From Gemmatimonadetes bacterium bin94 (GTDB taxonomy: Bacteria; Gemmatimonadota; Gemmatimonadetes; Longimicrobiales; Gaopeijiaceae): DNA of 64,000 nucleotides. The stretch lies in assembly GCA_002238865.1 (NCBI GenBank), contig MPNE01000007.1, positions 105,019-169,018 of the forward strand. Reading direction: 5' to 3'. The notes beneath the pieces were generated by a model. That model worked only from the letters and a program-made list of their open reading frames with translations, was not told the DNA's origin and made no database searches. The translations under genes were made by a program, and so were the position numbers. Shown piece after piece: positions 45,726 to 57,000 of this stretch (its first letter is position 1; every line of letters starts with the position of its first letter).

Positions 45726-48700
45726 ATGAGAAGGACCATCACCATGATCGCCCTGGCGGCCGCGGCCATCGCGGCGAACCTCTCCCCGCCCGCCCCCGCC
45801 GTCGCACAGGACACCGGGGCACGGTTCAGCGAGGAGCTCTTCGGCAGCCTTCGCTACCGGTATGCCGGCCCCTCGCGGGGCGGGCGCGTCACAGCCGTGG
45901 CGGGCCACCGGGACCAGCCGTCCACCTTCTACATGGGAGCCACCGGCGGCGGCGTCTGGAAGACCACCGACTACGGGCACAACTGGCTCAACGTCTCGGA
46001 CGGTTACTTCGGGACCGGCTCGATCGGCGCAATCCGGGTGGCGGAATCGAACCCGGACATCGTCTACGTGTCGACCGGATCGGACGGCCTGCGCAGCAAC
46101 GTGATCATCGGCGACGGAGTCTACAAATCGACCGACGCCGGGGCGAGCTGGCGGAACGTGGGGCTGGAGCGCACCGGCAACAGCGGGGCGATCCTCATTC
46201 ACCCGGACAACCCCGATCTGGTGTACGTGGCCGCCATCGGCAACCCGTTCGCGCCGAATCCGGAGCGGGGCGTCTATCGCAGCCGCGACGGGGGCGCCAA
46301 CTGGGACAATGCCCTCTTCGTCTCGGACAGCACCGGCGCCGTGGACCTGGAGTTCTCGCCCGACGACCCGAACACGGTCTACGCGACCATGTGGCGGGGC
46401 GAGCGCAAGCCGTGGACCATCATCTCCGGCGGCATGGAGGGAGGCGTCTACGTCTCGCGCGACGGCGGCGACAGCTGGGATCAGGCGATCGACGGGCTGC
46501 CGACCGGCCTCCGGGGCAAGTCCGATCTGGCGGTGAGCGCCGCCGATCCGGATCGCGTCTACGTGCTTATGGAGGCTCCGGCCGACACCGGCGGCGTCTA
46601 TCGCTCGGACGACCGGGGCAGGACCTGGAGTCAGGTCACCGACTTCCAGCCGATTCGCAACCGGCCGTTCTACTACAACAATCTGGAGGGTCACCCGACG
46701 GATCCCGACATCCTCTGGGGGATGGCCGAGGGCCACTGGATGAGCGCCGACGGCGGCGTGAGCTGGCAGTCGCGGCGCACCCCCCACGGCGACAATCACG
46801 ACTTGTGGATCAACCCGGACAACCCGGACATCATGATCCAATCCAACGACGGCGGAGCCAACGTCTCGCTGGACGGCGGCGAGACGTGGTCCACGCAGTA
46901 CAACCAGCCCACCGCGGAACTCTATCAGGTCGATGTGTCGGACGACTTCCCCTACCGCCTCTACGCCGGTCAGCAGGACAATTCGACAATCTCGGTACCC
47001 AGCCTGCCGGAGCGTTCGGAACCCGGCGGATTCCAGTCCGCATGGGAGGCGCACGGCGGCTGTGAGACCGGCCCGGTCGTCCCCAAGCCCGGTGATCCGG
47101 ACATCGTGTACGCCAACTGCAAGGGCCGTTTCGGCCTCTACAACCGCCGTACGGGACAGGAGCAGCAGTATTATGTGGGCTTTGGCAACCTCTATGGACA
47201 CAACCCGCGCGATCTGGATTTTCGCTTCCAGCGCGTCGTGCCCATCCACGTCTCGCCCCACGACCCCAACAAGGTCTACCACGGTTCGCAGTTCGTTCAC
47301 GTGACCACGAACGGGGGACAGCTCTGGGAGACCATCTCCCCGGATCTGACCGCCTTCACCCCGGAGACCCAGGTCGTCTCGGGCACGCCCATCACCATCG
47401 ACGTGACGGGCGAGGAGCACTTCTCGGTCCTCTACGACATTCAGGAGTCCGTGCTCGAGCCCGGTGTGATCTGGGCGGGAGCCAACGATGGCCCGGTGCA
47501 CCTGACCCGCGACGGAGGCCGCACCTGGACCGAGGTGACGCCTCCCGGTGTCGGTCCGTACGGGCGTGTGCAGACGATCGAAGTGTCCCATCACGACCCC
47601 GCGAAGGCCTATGTGGCCATTCTCCGCTACCAGATGGGCGACTTCTCGCCGCACACCTACCGAACCGGGGACTACGGCACGAGCTGGACGCGCATCACCA
47701 CGGGTGACAACGGCGTGCCGAACCATCATCCCGTCCGCGTCGTGCGCGAGGATCCCGATCGCGAGGGGCTGCTCTACCTCGGCACCGAGTTCGGGATGTT
47801 CATTTCGTTCGACGACGGCGGCTCCTGGCAGCCTTTCCAGCTCAACCTTCCGGTGACGCCCATCACGGACATGAAGGTGGTGCACGGGGACCTGGTTCTG
47901 TCGACAATGGGCCGCGGCTTCTGGATCATGGACAACATCGCGCCGCTGCATGCCCTGGACGACCGGGTGGCCAGCGCTAGCGCATACATGTTCGACGTGC
48001 GCGACACGCACAGGCTGCGCTACGGCGGCGGCTTCCGCTTCGGCGCCGCCTCCCCCGACGAACCGGTCTTCCCCGCTGCCGGCGCCAACATCGACTACTA
48101 CCTCGCCGAAGATGCTACCGGGCCGCTCACGCTGGACATCGTGGATTCGGGTGGCACCCTGGTCCGTTCCTTCTCCAGCGCAGGGGCGGGTGAACTCGTC
48201 ATCCCGGCCGAACCGGGGATGCGCGAGTGGCAACTCGAGCGCTTCGGCACGCCGCGTCTTCCGGCGCGTGCGGGCTCGCACCGGTTCACCTGGGACCTTT
48301 CCCACCCGGGACCGTGGGACGCCAACCCCATGCGCGCGGGCCGTGGCGGTCCGATGGTTCCGCCCGGGACGTACACGGCGCGGCTCTCCGCCGGCGACTG
48401 GAACGCCAGCCGTACCTTCGAGGTGCTGCTCGATCCGCGAGTGGTTGCAGAGGGCATCGGCGAGGGGGTGGTGCTGCGGCAGGTCGAGTTGGCGCTGCAG
48501 GCGCGCGACGCGCTGAGTGAGGCGCGGTTGGCGGTGCACCGAATCACCGAGGCGCGCAACCGTGGCGGCGGCAATCTGGCGGCCGAGGTGGAGGCGATCG
48601 AGCAGGAGCTCGTGACCGCGCCCCGCCGCTATTCGCGTCCCATGCTGGTCGACCAGCTCCAGTACCTCTACGGCAACCTGACCCGCGCCGATCAGGAACC

Positions 48701-48812
48701 CGGCCAGGACGCGATCGTCCGCTACGAACAGCTCAACACCGCCCTGGAAGAGCACGTGGCGCGGCTCGAGCGGCTGCTGCGCGCGAACATCTCGGACGGG
48801 GACGGTAGCTGA
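45726..48812 (+). CDS. Large secreted BNR/VPS10-like repeat protein
   Basis: A 1028-residue exported protein. The signal peptide ends APAVAQ. It carries many sialidase/VPS10-type Asp-box repeats (SRDGGANWDNAL, STDAGASWRNV, TRDGGRTWTEV, SFDDGGSWQPF), folding as one or two large propellers, then a C-terminal beta-sandwich region (PMVPPGTYTARLSAGDW) and a helical tail. It resembles the 'glycosyl hydrolase' BNR proteins common in these bacteria, which often lack glycosidase residues. GGAGAAG precedes the ATG. The SDR gene begins 2 nt after its stop. Confidence 0.87.
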   Translation: MRRTITMIALAAAAIAANLSPPAPAVAQDTGARFSEELFGSLRYRYAGPSRGGRVTAVAGHRDQPSTFYMGATGGGVWKTTDYGHNWLNVSDGYFGTGSIGAIRVAESNPDIVYVSTGSDGLRSNVIIGDGVYKSTDAGASWRNVGLERTGNSGAILIHPDNPDLVYVAAIGNPFAPNPERGVYRSRDGGANWDNALFVSDSTGAVDLEFSPDDPNTVYATMWRGERKPWTIISGGMEGGVYVSRDGGDSWDQAIDGLPTGLRGKSDLAVSAADPDRVYVLMEAPADTGGVYRSDDRGRTWSQVTDFQPIRNRPFYYNNLEGHPTDPDILWGMAEGHWMSADGGVSWQSRRTPHGDNHDLWINPDNPDIMIQSNDGGANVSLDGGETWSTQYNQPTAELYQVDVSDDFPYRLYAGQQDNSTISVPSLPERSEPGGFQSAWEAHGGCETGPVVPKPGDPDIVYANCKGRFGLYNRRTGQEQQYYVGFGNLYGHNPRDLDFRFQRVVPIHVSPHDPNKVYHGSQFVHVTTNGGQLWETISPDLTAFTPETQVVSGTPITIDVTGEEHFSVLYDIQESVLEPGVIWAGANDGPVHLTRDGGRTWTEVTPPGVGPYGRVQTIEVSHHDPAKAYVAILRYQMGDFSPHTYRTGDYGTSWTRITTGDNGVPNHHPVRVVREDPDREGLLYLGTEFGMFISFDDGGSWQPFQLNLPVTPITDMKVVHGDLVLSTMGRGFWIMDNIAPLHALDDRVASASAYMFDVRDTHRLRYGGGFRFGAASPDEPVFPAAGANIDYYLAEDATGPLTLDIVDSGGTLVRSFSSAGAGELVIPAEPGMREWQLERFGTPRLPARAGSHRFTWDLSHPGPWDANPMRAGRGGPMVPPGTYTARLSAGDWNASRTFEVLLDPRVVAEGIGEGVVLRQVELALQARDALSEARLAVHRITEARNRGGGNLAAEVEAIEQELVTAPRRYSRPMLVDQLQYLYGNLTRADQEPGQDAIVRYEQLNTALEEHVARLERLLRANISDGDGS

Positions 48813-48814
48813 CG

Positions 48815-49591
48815 ATGGACCTGGGACTTGCAGGCAAGGTGGCAGTGGTCACCGGCGGCAGCCGTGGCCTCGGCTTCTTCAGCGCGCGAGCGTTGGCGGC
48901 CGAGGGGGCCAGACTCGCGATCTGTGCACGCGGCGAGGACGGTCTGGCGGCCGCGGCCGAGACGTTGCGGGCCCAAGGAGGGGACGTGCTGACCGTGGCG
49001 TGCGACATCGGGGAGGCCGAGGGGGCGGAGTCGCTCATCGAGGCGGTGCGCGACCGATACGGCGGCGTCGACGTGCTGGTCAACAATGTCGGTGGCAACC
49101 GGCGGGGCAGGTTCGAAGAGACCACCGACCGGGATTGGCTGGACATCATCGAACTCAATGTCCTGTCGGGGTTCAGGGCCTCCCGGGCCGCGATTCCCCT
49201 GATGCGCGAGCGGGGTGGCGGTTCGATCGTGTTTGTGTCTTCCGTCTTCGGACGGGAGAAGGGTGGTCCGGGGCTCTCGATCTACAACACCACCAAGTCC
49301 GCCCTGATCTCCGCGGCCGGGATCATGGCGTTGGAGCTGGCGAAGGACGGTATCCGGGTGAACTGCGTGGCCCCCGGCTCGATCCGGTTCGCGGGAGGCA
49401 GCTGGGACAAGCGGGTGAAGGCCGATCCGGACGGGATGCGCGCTTTTGTGAGGTCCAACCTTCCGCTGGGACGCTTCGGCCGGGGGGAGGAGGTGGGGGA
49501 TGTCGTGGCGTTCCTGTCCTCACGGCGAGCCAGTTTGATCACGGGGGCGTGCGTCGCGGTGGACGGGGCGCAGGGAAGATCGCTGGTCTAG
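48815..49591 (+). CDS. Short-chain dehydrogenase/reductase
   Basis: A 258-residue NAD(P)-dependent oxidoreductase: cofactor loop TGGSRGLG (13-20), NNVGG (90-94), catalytic Ser near 142-143 and Y157-x3-K161 (YNTTK), C-terminal GACVAVDGAQG. Closest in style to 3-oxoacyl-ACP reductase/glucose dehydrogenase types; substrate unknown. Start is 2 nt after the BNR protein stop, so co-transcribed. Confidence 0.9.
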   Translation: MDLGLAGKVAVVTGGSRGLGFFSARALAAEGARLAICARGEDGLAAAAETLRAQGGDVLTVACDIGEAEGAESLIEAVRDRYGGVDVLVNNVGGNRRGRFEETTDRDWLDIIELNVLSGFRASRAAIPLMRERGGGSIVFVSSVFGREKGGPGLSIYNTTKSALISAAGIMALELAKDGIRVNCVAPGSIRFAGGSWDKRVKADPDGMRAFVRSNLPLGRFGRGEEVGDVVAFLSSRRASLITGACVAVDGAQGRSLV

Positions 49592-49794
49592 CCTTGCCGG
49601 CCCGGCGGAACGCGGCCCTCGGCGCTGCGGGGTTGGTCCACGGACTGCCGACAGCCGCGTAGGCGGACTGCTAACGGCCAATATCACGGCAGGAGATCAC
49701 GTAAGTCTAACTGGGACTGCACGATCTGCCACTCCTGCCATCGGGCCGCACTTTATGTCACCGGTTCGCGATAGCGGGAAAAACGGGGTCGGTT

Positions 49795-49810
49795 GGCGGG
49801 AATCCCCGCC
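49795..49810. terminator. Small hairpin between convergent SDR and DUF499 genes
   Basis: GGCGGG (49795-49800) and CCCGCC (49805-49810) with loop AATC, in the 238-nt gap between convergent genes. Could terminate from either side. Nothing else is recognisable in the gap. Confidence 0.35.
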
Positions 49811-49829
49811 GCCGTCAGACTGGCGCGAA

Positions 49830-52800
49830 TCACTTCGCGAGCTTGAGTCCCGGTGATACTTCGCCAAGGATCTCGTTGACCCGCTTGCGGTCTTCGTCCG
49901 CGACTTCGTCGCTCGCTCTCACATGTACGCCAAACCGCAACTCGGCCGCGCCGATTGCGGCCAGCAGGTCGGGTGCCCGGTCAGCCAAGTCCTGCATTTG
50001 CGCCGCATCCAGTTCCGCCGCGACCGGAGTGGCCCTTGGCGGAGGTTTGGGCCTCTTGCCGAGCTTCGGCTTCTCAAGGATCACCTTGTGGGCTTGGTCG
50101 TAGGTGCAATCGACGGGTCCGCTGTCTGCCGTTCGGAGAAGCCAGCGGGTATTGACTGCGGCGGCGATTCCTTCGCGCACGACTCCCCACGGGACCGTTT
50201 CAGAGCGTTTCTGGCCGAGGGCTTGGGTCAACGAGAGACCGTTGGTCCGGTTCTCCGACCAAGCCTCCGGCAAAGCCTCTTGGGTAAGATCTTGGGCTGC
50301 CACCGGCTCCGGTGCGGGGCGCAACTCGGCGTTCGGGCTGAGCGTCCCGGCGGGGACCGGCTCCTTCCACACCGTTGCGGGTGGGTTCGTGGCCCACAGC
50401 GTCCCGTCCCCCACCGCCTCGGCCACCGCTCCCATTACGATGTCGTCGGGGCAGGCTGGGATCGGCAGGCGGTCCTCGTAGCCCTCTCTGGCAATGGTCG
50501 CCACATGGTCGCCAGCGAAGTACTTCAGCAGTGCCTTGAGGGCCAAGGGCTGGAAGGCATCATCGTCGCCGACGAGCCACAGGCCCGGCAACGTACCAGG
50601 CCTGAGAAGTCGATGGTCCAGTCGGGCAAGACGCGCCTTCTCAGGAAGCACGATCTCAAGCTCGTCGTCGGTCGCCGCCAAGGCCTCAACATCCTCCCGC
50701 CACCAAGTCCGGACGCTCTCATCGGGACGTCTCAGTCGAGCCGTGAGCAGCCCCTCCCGCACTCCGCCGAGGACGGTGCGGGTGACCAACTCCGGCTTGA
50801 GCACCTTCGGGAGCCGGGGGAAGCGGGCGAACGCTTCGCTCAACTGGCTCGCGAGACGAGCGTCGTCTCCTTCCTCCCATAGGCCGTACGGTCCATCGGG
50901 CAGGAGCGCCTCGGGGTTGATACGGGTCTCCTCGATCCGGGCCTTGTCATGGTTCTTGATCTCTTTGAACAGGGGCTGGTCGCTCCCCGGTAGCTTGAAG
51001 GCATGGACCCCGTTCCGTTCGTTGACGGTCACGACGATTCCGTAGGCCTGCCGGATCACGCCGGGCAGCTCTGCCGCCGCTTGCCTGATGTTGCGGCGCA
51101 GGCGCTCGCGGCGGACGGGATCGATGGAACGCGCGGCGAGTTGCGTCTGCACGTCCTCCCAGCCGAGGAGGCTTCGGGTCTTGCTGCGTGCGGCGTCTAC
51201 CCCTTCCGGGGACGGCACCGCCAACACCACTGCGTTGCGGTACACCCGCGGACTGTCCGGGCCGGCGGCGTGGTCGAGGAAGCTCCGGGCCACCTTGCTG
51301 GGCTTGCCGGAGGATGAAGCGGCCTCCGGGCCGAGGATCACAAAGCGGAACTGAACCGTGTCCCCCACGTCGCGGGGAGAACGGGGCAGTTTGTGGACGG
51401 TCGCACCGGCGGCCTGGGCGCCGCTCCAGAGGTTTCCCGTCTTGCCGATTGCCGTTCTGAGGCGTTCGACCACCGCTTCGCCGGTCACCCGGTCGTGGCA
51501 CGCTTGGTCGTGCATCTGGCGCAGATTGGGCGCGTTGCCGAGACGCCATGACCCAGGCAGGCTGTCAGCGTCCTCGACTTGGGCGTCTTCGTCCTCGTCG
51601 TCCAAGAACCAAGATGTATCGCGCCATTGCCGAAGCCCCTTTCGCAACTCGATTGCGTCGGGTCCGGCACCTCCCACGAGTCGGAGCAACTCGCTGGTCC
51701 TCGCCTTCCGTCCGACCGGTTGCGAATGGAGGAAGACGGCTGCGACCGCCTGTTCCAACTCCCGAGAATCGCAGAGGGAAGCAACCTCGTCCTGAGCTTC
51801 GCGGGCTTTCTCCATCTCCTTCTCAAGCAGCGGGATCCATTCCGTTCTTCTCCCCTTCACCGTGTCCTTGGTTGCGATCCCGGCCAGTTCCCTGATCGCT
51901 TCGGACACGGTGCCCGCCCCCGCCCGATTCAACAGGACGGACGGCCCGATCAGCGGACTCGGATCGCCCCGCTCCTCCGCGTCGCGGAGCGCGATGGCAA
52001 GAATCCGTAGAATGCCGCGCGTCCGCTGGAACCCCTCGATCTCCGTCCATCGAGTGTAGAACACATCCGTCAGATCGGGGTGGAAGGGGAAGCTCGCCAG
52101 AAAGCGCTTCTCCGCGCGATTCTGTTCGCGCTTCGTCTTCTCGTCGATCTTGGCGATGCCTTTCACGACCCCGATCACCTGCGGTCGGAACCGAGCTCGA
52201 TCTTCGATGCTGTCGGGCTCGAAGAACCGGCGACTGAGCACTTCCGCCACGTCCTCCTTCTGGACCGGCTGGATCCCCTCCTCGCGCTGGCGCTGAAAGA
52301 TGTTGGCCACATCGCGCAGCACAGCCTTTCCAAGCTCGTCGCCCGTCTTCGCCGGGTCGGTCGCGAGCAGCGACGCCACCAAGACGGTTCGGTCCACCTT
52401 GGCGACCGCCTGCGTGAGGGCTTGAAAGAAGTTCTGAAGCCGGTCCACCCACGACCGGTCCCGGGCGGCCTTCGCGCGGGCATACATCATCACCTCGTCG
52501 AGCAGGATCAGAGTCGCGCGACCATCGGCCCGCTGCTGGCGTTCGATCACCTCGACCAGAAGCGGTTCGGCGGGAGCCGTGTCGCGTTCCTCTGCTGGGT
52601 CGTCGTCATGCAGGATTCGGAGTCCGTCGGTCCCCGCCAGTTGGAAAGCGAGGATGTTCCACGGTTGCCGCAGCGCACGGGTCTCGCCGCCGGGTCCGCG
52701 CACATCCGTGATCCCTTTTTCCACGTCGATCTTGTCGAAGCAGAGCGCTGCGGTCGCGGCCTTGGGGAGTTCAACGTCAGAGTGCTTTCGGAATTCACGG

Positions 52801-53146
52801 ACGGTCTTGAGATCCGGAAGGTGGTTCGGATCACGAAAGAGATGATGCAGGGTGATGAGCGTGTGCGATGGGTCTTGCCGCCGCCGTAGGTCATCTCCAA
52901 CTGGCGGACCGCCTTGTCGCTCCGTCCCGCCAGCCGAGCGGCCACGTCACGGGCCAAATCGCGAAGCGCGAAGGTGGGATAGGTCAGGGCAAAGAACTTC
53001 TCCGGATCTTCGTACAGGGGACGCCGACCGGCCCGGCTCACCACTTCGTGGAGGTCGGCGGCGAACTGCGACAGCGATAGCTCACCGGTGCGCAACTCGG
53101 ACTTGAGCGTTACGACCTGGTGCCAAGGGGTGGGAGCGGGTGCCAT
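49830..53146 (-). pseudogene. DUF499-family P-loop ATPase with frameshift just after the P-loop
   Basis: Together about 1100 codons. Frame 1 (from ATG 53146) gives the N-terminus and P-loop YGGGKTH (87-93), then goes out of frame. Frame 2 resumes HTLITLHHLF and runs to 49830 with Walker B LILLDEVMMYAR and a long C-terminal region. Removing 5 nt (about 52864-52870) restores K-T-H-T-L-I, the normal DUF499 continuation. DUF499 proteins accompany DUF1156 methylases and helicases in defence-type islands. As sequenced the protein would be truncated; an assembly error is equally possible. Confidence 0.78.
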
Positions 53147-53173
53147 GACGTTATTTGGGGGGCGCGGTTGGAA

Positions 53174-53674
53174 TCAGGTGGATCGAGCGTATCGCTCTTG
53201 GTGATGTCGGTAGTTGACGACCGACGACGGATCCGCCTTCGATGCTGCAAGGTAGAGGTCAAGGTCTACGGTGACGAGGGGCGTGTCCCGTGACACGAGG
53301 CGCAGTAGCCCCGCATCGGTCAGGCCGAGCCGGGGGAAGAACGGGTGCTCGGCCGCCTCGGCGCTCGCCACGACGAGCTCGTGGCTCTCGCCGATCAGGA
53401 CGCGGAGAGTCGTCAACAGGCGGGATCTCTCCGGCTCGCCGTGCTGCCCCAGCAGATTCGACGCCTCCGTGAGCGTGTTGGGCGTGACCAGAACACGCTC
53501 GAAGCGACCGACCATCTCTTGCACTCGCTCGAAGTCTTCGGGGCCGAACGTCCGCAACCGCCGGTGCTTCGCGATGATCTCGGGATCCAGCGCCCCGGCG
53601 ACGAGGAGCACCAGTAGGTTGGCGTCCACGAAGACGCCGCTGGGAGGATCTCCGTCAGGCCGGGACGGAGACAT
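53174..53674 (-). CDS. PIN-like domain protein
   Basis: A 166-residue protein with PIN-fold hallmarks: VFVDANLLVLLVAG near the N-terminus (first Asp), TPNTLTEASNLL (conserved N-T-E), LGLTDAGLL (central Asp) and PLVTVDLDLY (late Asp). Probably a ribonuclease. Its start overlaps the end of the 98-aa gene by 20 nt, and the pair is inserted in the defence cassette between DUF1156 and DUF499 genes, toxin-antitoxin style. Confidence 0.72.
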   Translation of the reverse strand: MSPSRPDGDPPSGVFVDANLLVLLVAGALDPEIIAKHRRLRTFGPEDFERVQEMVGRFERVLVTPNTLTEASNLLGQHGEPERSRLLTTLRVLIGESHELVVASAEAAEHPFFPRLGLTDAGLLRLVSRDTPLVTVDLDLYLAASKADPSSVVNYRHHQERYARST

Positions 53675-53951
53675 CGCGGTGCTTCAGGGAGACCACCGTC
53701 CCGTCGTCCCGAATGCAGACCGTCTTGTAGGTCCGGTGGGGCTTCGACGCCGGAGGGAGAAGGACAGTGCCCAAGCGAGCGGGCGAATCGGATTGCCAAA
53801 GGCGCTGAAAGCCGATCGTTACTTCCCACATGCCATCCTCGGCCCTGAATTCCAGCTCCTCCAGCCCGACACGGGCGATTCTCTCGTCCTTGAAAAGCTC
53901 CAGGATGTGGTCTTTTGCCGCCTGAACGGCCTCACTGGCTACCATCTGCAA
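53655..53951 (-). CDS. Small protein paired with the PIN-like gene
   Basis: A 98-residue acidic/basic mixed protein (starts MQMVASEAVQAAKDHILELF) with a beta-rich middle (MWEVTIGFQRLW, TYKTVCIRDDGTVVSLKHRDVSV). No family recognised. Position and overlap with the PIN-like gene suggest an antitoxin or partner. It begins 83 nt after the methyltransferase stop. Confidence 0.6.
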   Translation of the reverse strand: MQMVASEAVQAAKDHILELFKDERIARVGLEELEFRAEDGMWEVTIGFQRLWQSDSPARLGTVLLPPASKPHRTYKTVCIRDDGTVVSLKHRDVSVPA

Positions 53952-54034
53952 CTCCCTGCGGCGCTACACCGCCATCTCGGACGATCAAATCTCGGTTGGT
54001 CGCCCAACAATCTACCGGATGCACGCGAAGCCTC

Positions 54035-57000
54035 TCAAGTCGGCTGATCCCAGAGCATAGCCTCACGGACCCGGCTGGAGGGCTTGCCCCTTCCGAGATG
54101 ATTCTGGAGCTTCTCCAGCGTGGACCGTTCTTCGGACCCCGGCGCGGCCATCTCCAGCACGGCCTGCGCGACGCTCGAAAACACTTCGCTCTTTCGTAGC
54201 CCTCGCGCGTTCAAGAATTCATTGACCCGGGCCAGATCCCCCTTCCTCCAGAGGAACATGGCCGCATGGAGGCTGTCGATGAGCGGGGTTGCTCCTCCAC
54301 CTGATCCAGAGGATCTGACCTTGCGCCCGTTCCATCGCTTCAGTCGGAACTCGCTGTCCGAATTCCCAGGCGCATCGTCGCCGTCGCTCAGCTTCGCCTT
54401 CCCCCGCACCAGCATGTCGTGGCGGCCGAGCAGGTCGGTGTCCTTGAAGTTGCACGACATTGCGTAGAGGATGACGGCACCCGCCGGTGCCCCGTCCATC
54501 CCGAAGTCGTGCCGGTGCAGGAGGTAGTAGGTCGTGAGTTCGTCGAGGTCGCCAGCGGTGCCGTCGCTCTGCGACAGAAGCCGCCCGACGACGAAGCCGA
54601 CCACCATGCGCCGGACGCTTGCAAGGAACTCGCCCACCTGCATTTCCCCTTCGCCGACACCGCGCTTGACCGCCGGATACCGGCTGAATGCCTCTAGCGC
54701 GGGACCGGTGGCCGACCACACGAAATCGGGTCCGCGAATCCCCGCGTCCCAGAAGTCGCGGAGCTTGGCGGTGACCTTCTCACGCATCTCGCCGAGTACG
54801 TTGGATTCCCAACCGGGCCGGGTCGCGGGACGCTTTCGGCAGACGAGCCAGATGGAGGAGGCGAGCGCGGCGGATGCCATGGCACGCTGTCGGTTCTGCA
54901 TCTCGGTCTGGATGGGCCAAGAGCCAGTCACCACGAACCCGGCCCGGATGAGCGCCGAGACGAGGGTCTCCCAGGCGTCCGGGTTCTTGTTCGCGAAGAC
55001 GACGACGAGTCGCCCGTCGTCCCGGAGCGCCTCGTGCGAGCGTCTGAATGCGCGGGCCATGCCGTCCTCGTAGTTCGTCTTTGACGCGTGGCGGTCGTCC
55101 TCGAACCGGCTGGCGTCGTCGATGAGTTCGCCATCGCCATCCTCCGTCCGCCACTTGGGTCCGAGCGCGTTGGCGAATGCCGCATCGATCTCCGTCGAGA
55201 CGCCGTGGAGCGTCCGCCGCAGCCAGACGTGGAAAAAGTCCATCAGGTCCGAGTACGGGATGGCGTCGTAGTAGGGCGGGTCGGTGCAGACGAGGTCGAG
55301 GCTGCCGGGCTGGGGTGCCAGGGCGCTACGCACGGCGACCTGTGGCGTTGGGCTGGTGGAAACGGCAGCCAGCGCGTGTTCGGCAACCTTGGCGACCCAT
55401 TCAACCGCTTGAATGAACCCGCCCGTCGTGTCCACAAGAGGGGATGATTCCGCAAAGTCCCAGACCATGGGGAGGGCGAAGCGAGCGAAGGTGCTCCGTA
55501 GTGTCTCGCGATCGTTGGTCCAAGTAGCGATGGAGCTGCCGCGGTCGGCCAGACGGCTGACGGTCAGTGCCAAGTACGCAGTGAGCGCCTCCCTCCACTC
55601 CTCGGGGTAGCCGTGCTCAGCAATCTCCTCCCGCACGGCTCGGATCTCGCACAGAAACGTGCCGAGCGCGAGCAACTGCCGGTCGGTAAAAAGAGTGCCC
55701 CAAGTGTCGAAGCCGTACCCGTCAACAGAAAACGCCCGCGAAGCTCCCATGCCCGCCTTCGGCGTCTGTTCACCTGGCAGCCCGAATGGAATCGCGGAAT
55801 ACACCCTCGCGATTTCGCGCGCGTCCACCTCCGCCCCGGCAAGATCGCGCTCTGTCGGCAGCCGGTACTCTTTTCCCTTCTGTCCGTCGATCGCCACGGC
55901 GGTCATGCGGGCACCCAACCGGCCCGACCGCCCCTGCGCGCGCAACTCCCTCATCTTGGTGACCGCCCCGCAGCACGGGCACGCGGCACCACTGCGGCTC
56001 ATGGTGCCCTTGCCCAGCTTCTGGTCGTGAGCGCGCTTCTGCGCCGCCGAGCCGGTCGGCGGCGGCACATCCTTCTCGATTCCGAAATCGACGCGGCGGG
56101 ATTCCGGGTCTGCGCTCATGGTCAACAGGACGCGCTTGACCGGGCCGCTCTTCTTGCACAGCCACCGTGTCTTCAGCAGGGGTATCTCGGAGCGGCACCC
56201 CCCACACTCGGCCGTGCGCGCCCAAAGGCAGGCGACAACCGGTTTGGCGACCCAGCGCGGGTTCCGGTCGTCTTCGAGGTACCTCCGGTCGTACTCGCGG
56301 TTCAGAGCTTCGACGGACACCTGTCCCTGCGAATCAGGCGTTAGCAGGCGGGGATCTCGGGTTCTGAACGGGATCGGCGGCCCCACCACCTTCCTCCTGC
56401 GCCCCTTCCGCTGTCGCGGCTCGAAGTAGGCATACACCGGATACCGCGCGGCCAGCTTCCGGCGCACGCGGTCCCGGATCCGGAGCCCCCACGCCCTCAC
56501 ATGCCAAGTGAAGTTCGCGTCCGTGGGCGCGTCGGCGGCCAGCGCGGTGGTGAGCTGCACATCGCCGCCTTCGCGATGGCCGAGTTCGGCAAGAGCATTT
56601 CGGATTCGGGCCGGTGTGTGATTCACACCCTGGGATTTGAGTCTGGCCTTCACCAGAGCGGTGGCGAACTCCCGGTCGGCGATGGCGAAGCCAGGAAGCG
56701 CCCTTTCGCTCGGACCGACCAGATGCGGGTAGTGAAGCGTACACCGCAGCACGAACCACGCGACGGGATTCAGGTCCGCCGCAAACGTCTCACAACCGAG
56801 CCGCATCGCCTCCAGCGGGATCGCACCGCCACCGGAGAAGGGATCAAGGACGCGGGGCGCGCGGCCGCCGAAGGCTTGGCGAATGCGCTCCCGGAAACGG
56901 TCGAGTTCCAAGCTGTTCTCCCGGCCCCAGTGGAGAATGCCCCCGTCGGTCTCCTTTAGGTGCGGGTCCTCCCCACCGCCCTTGAGCTTTTTCGGGACGA

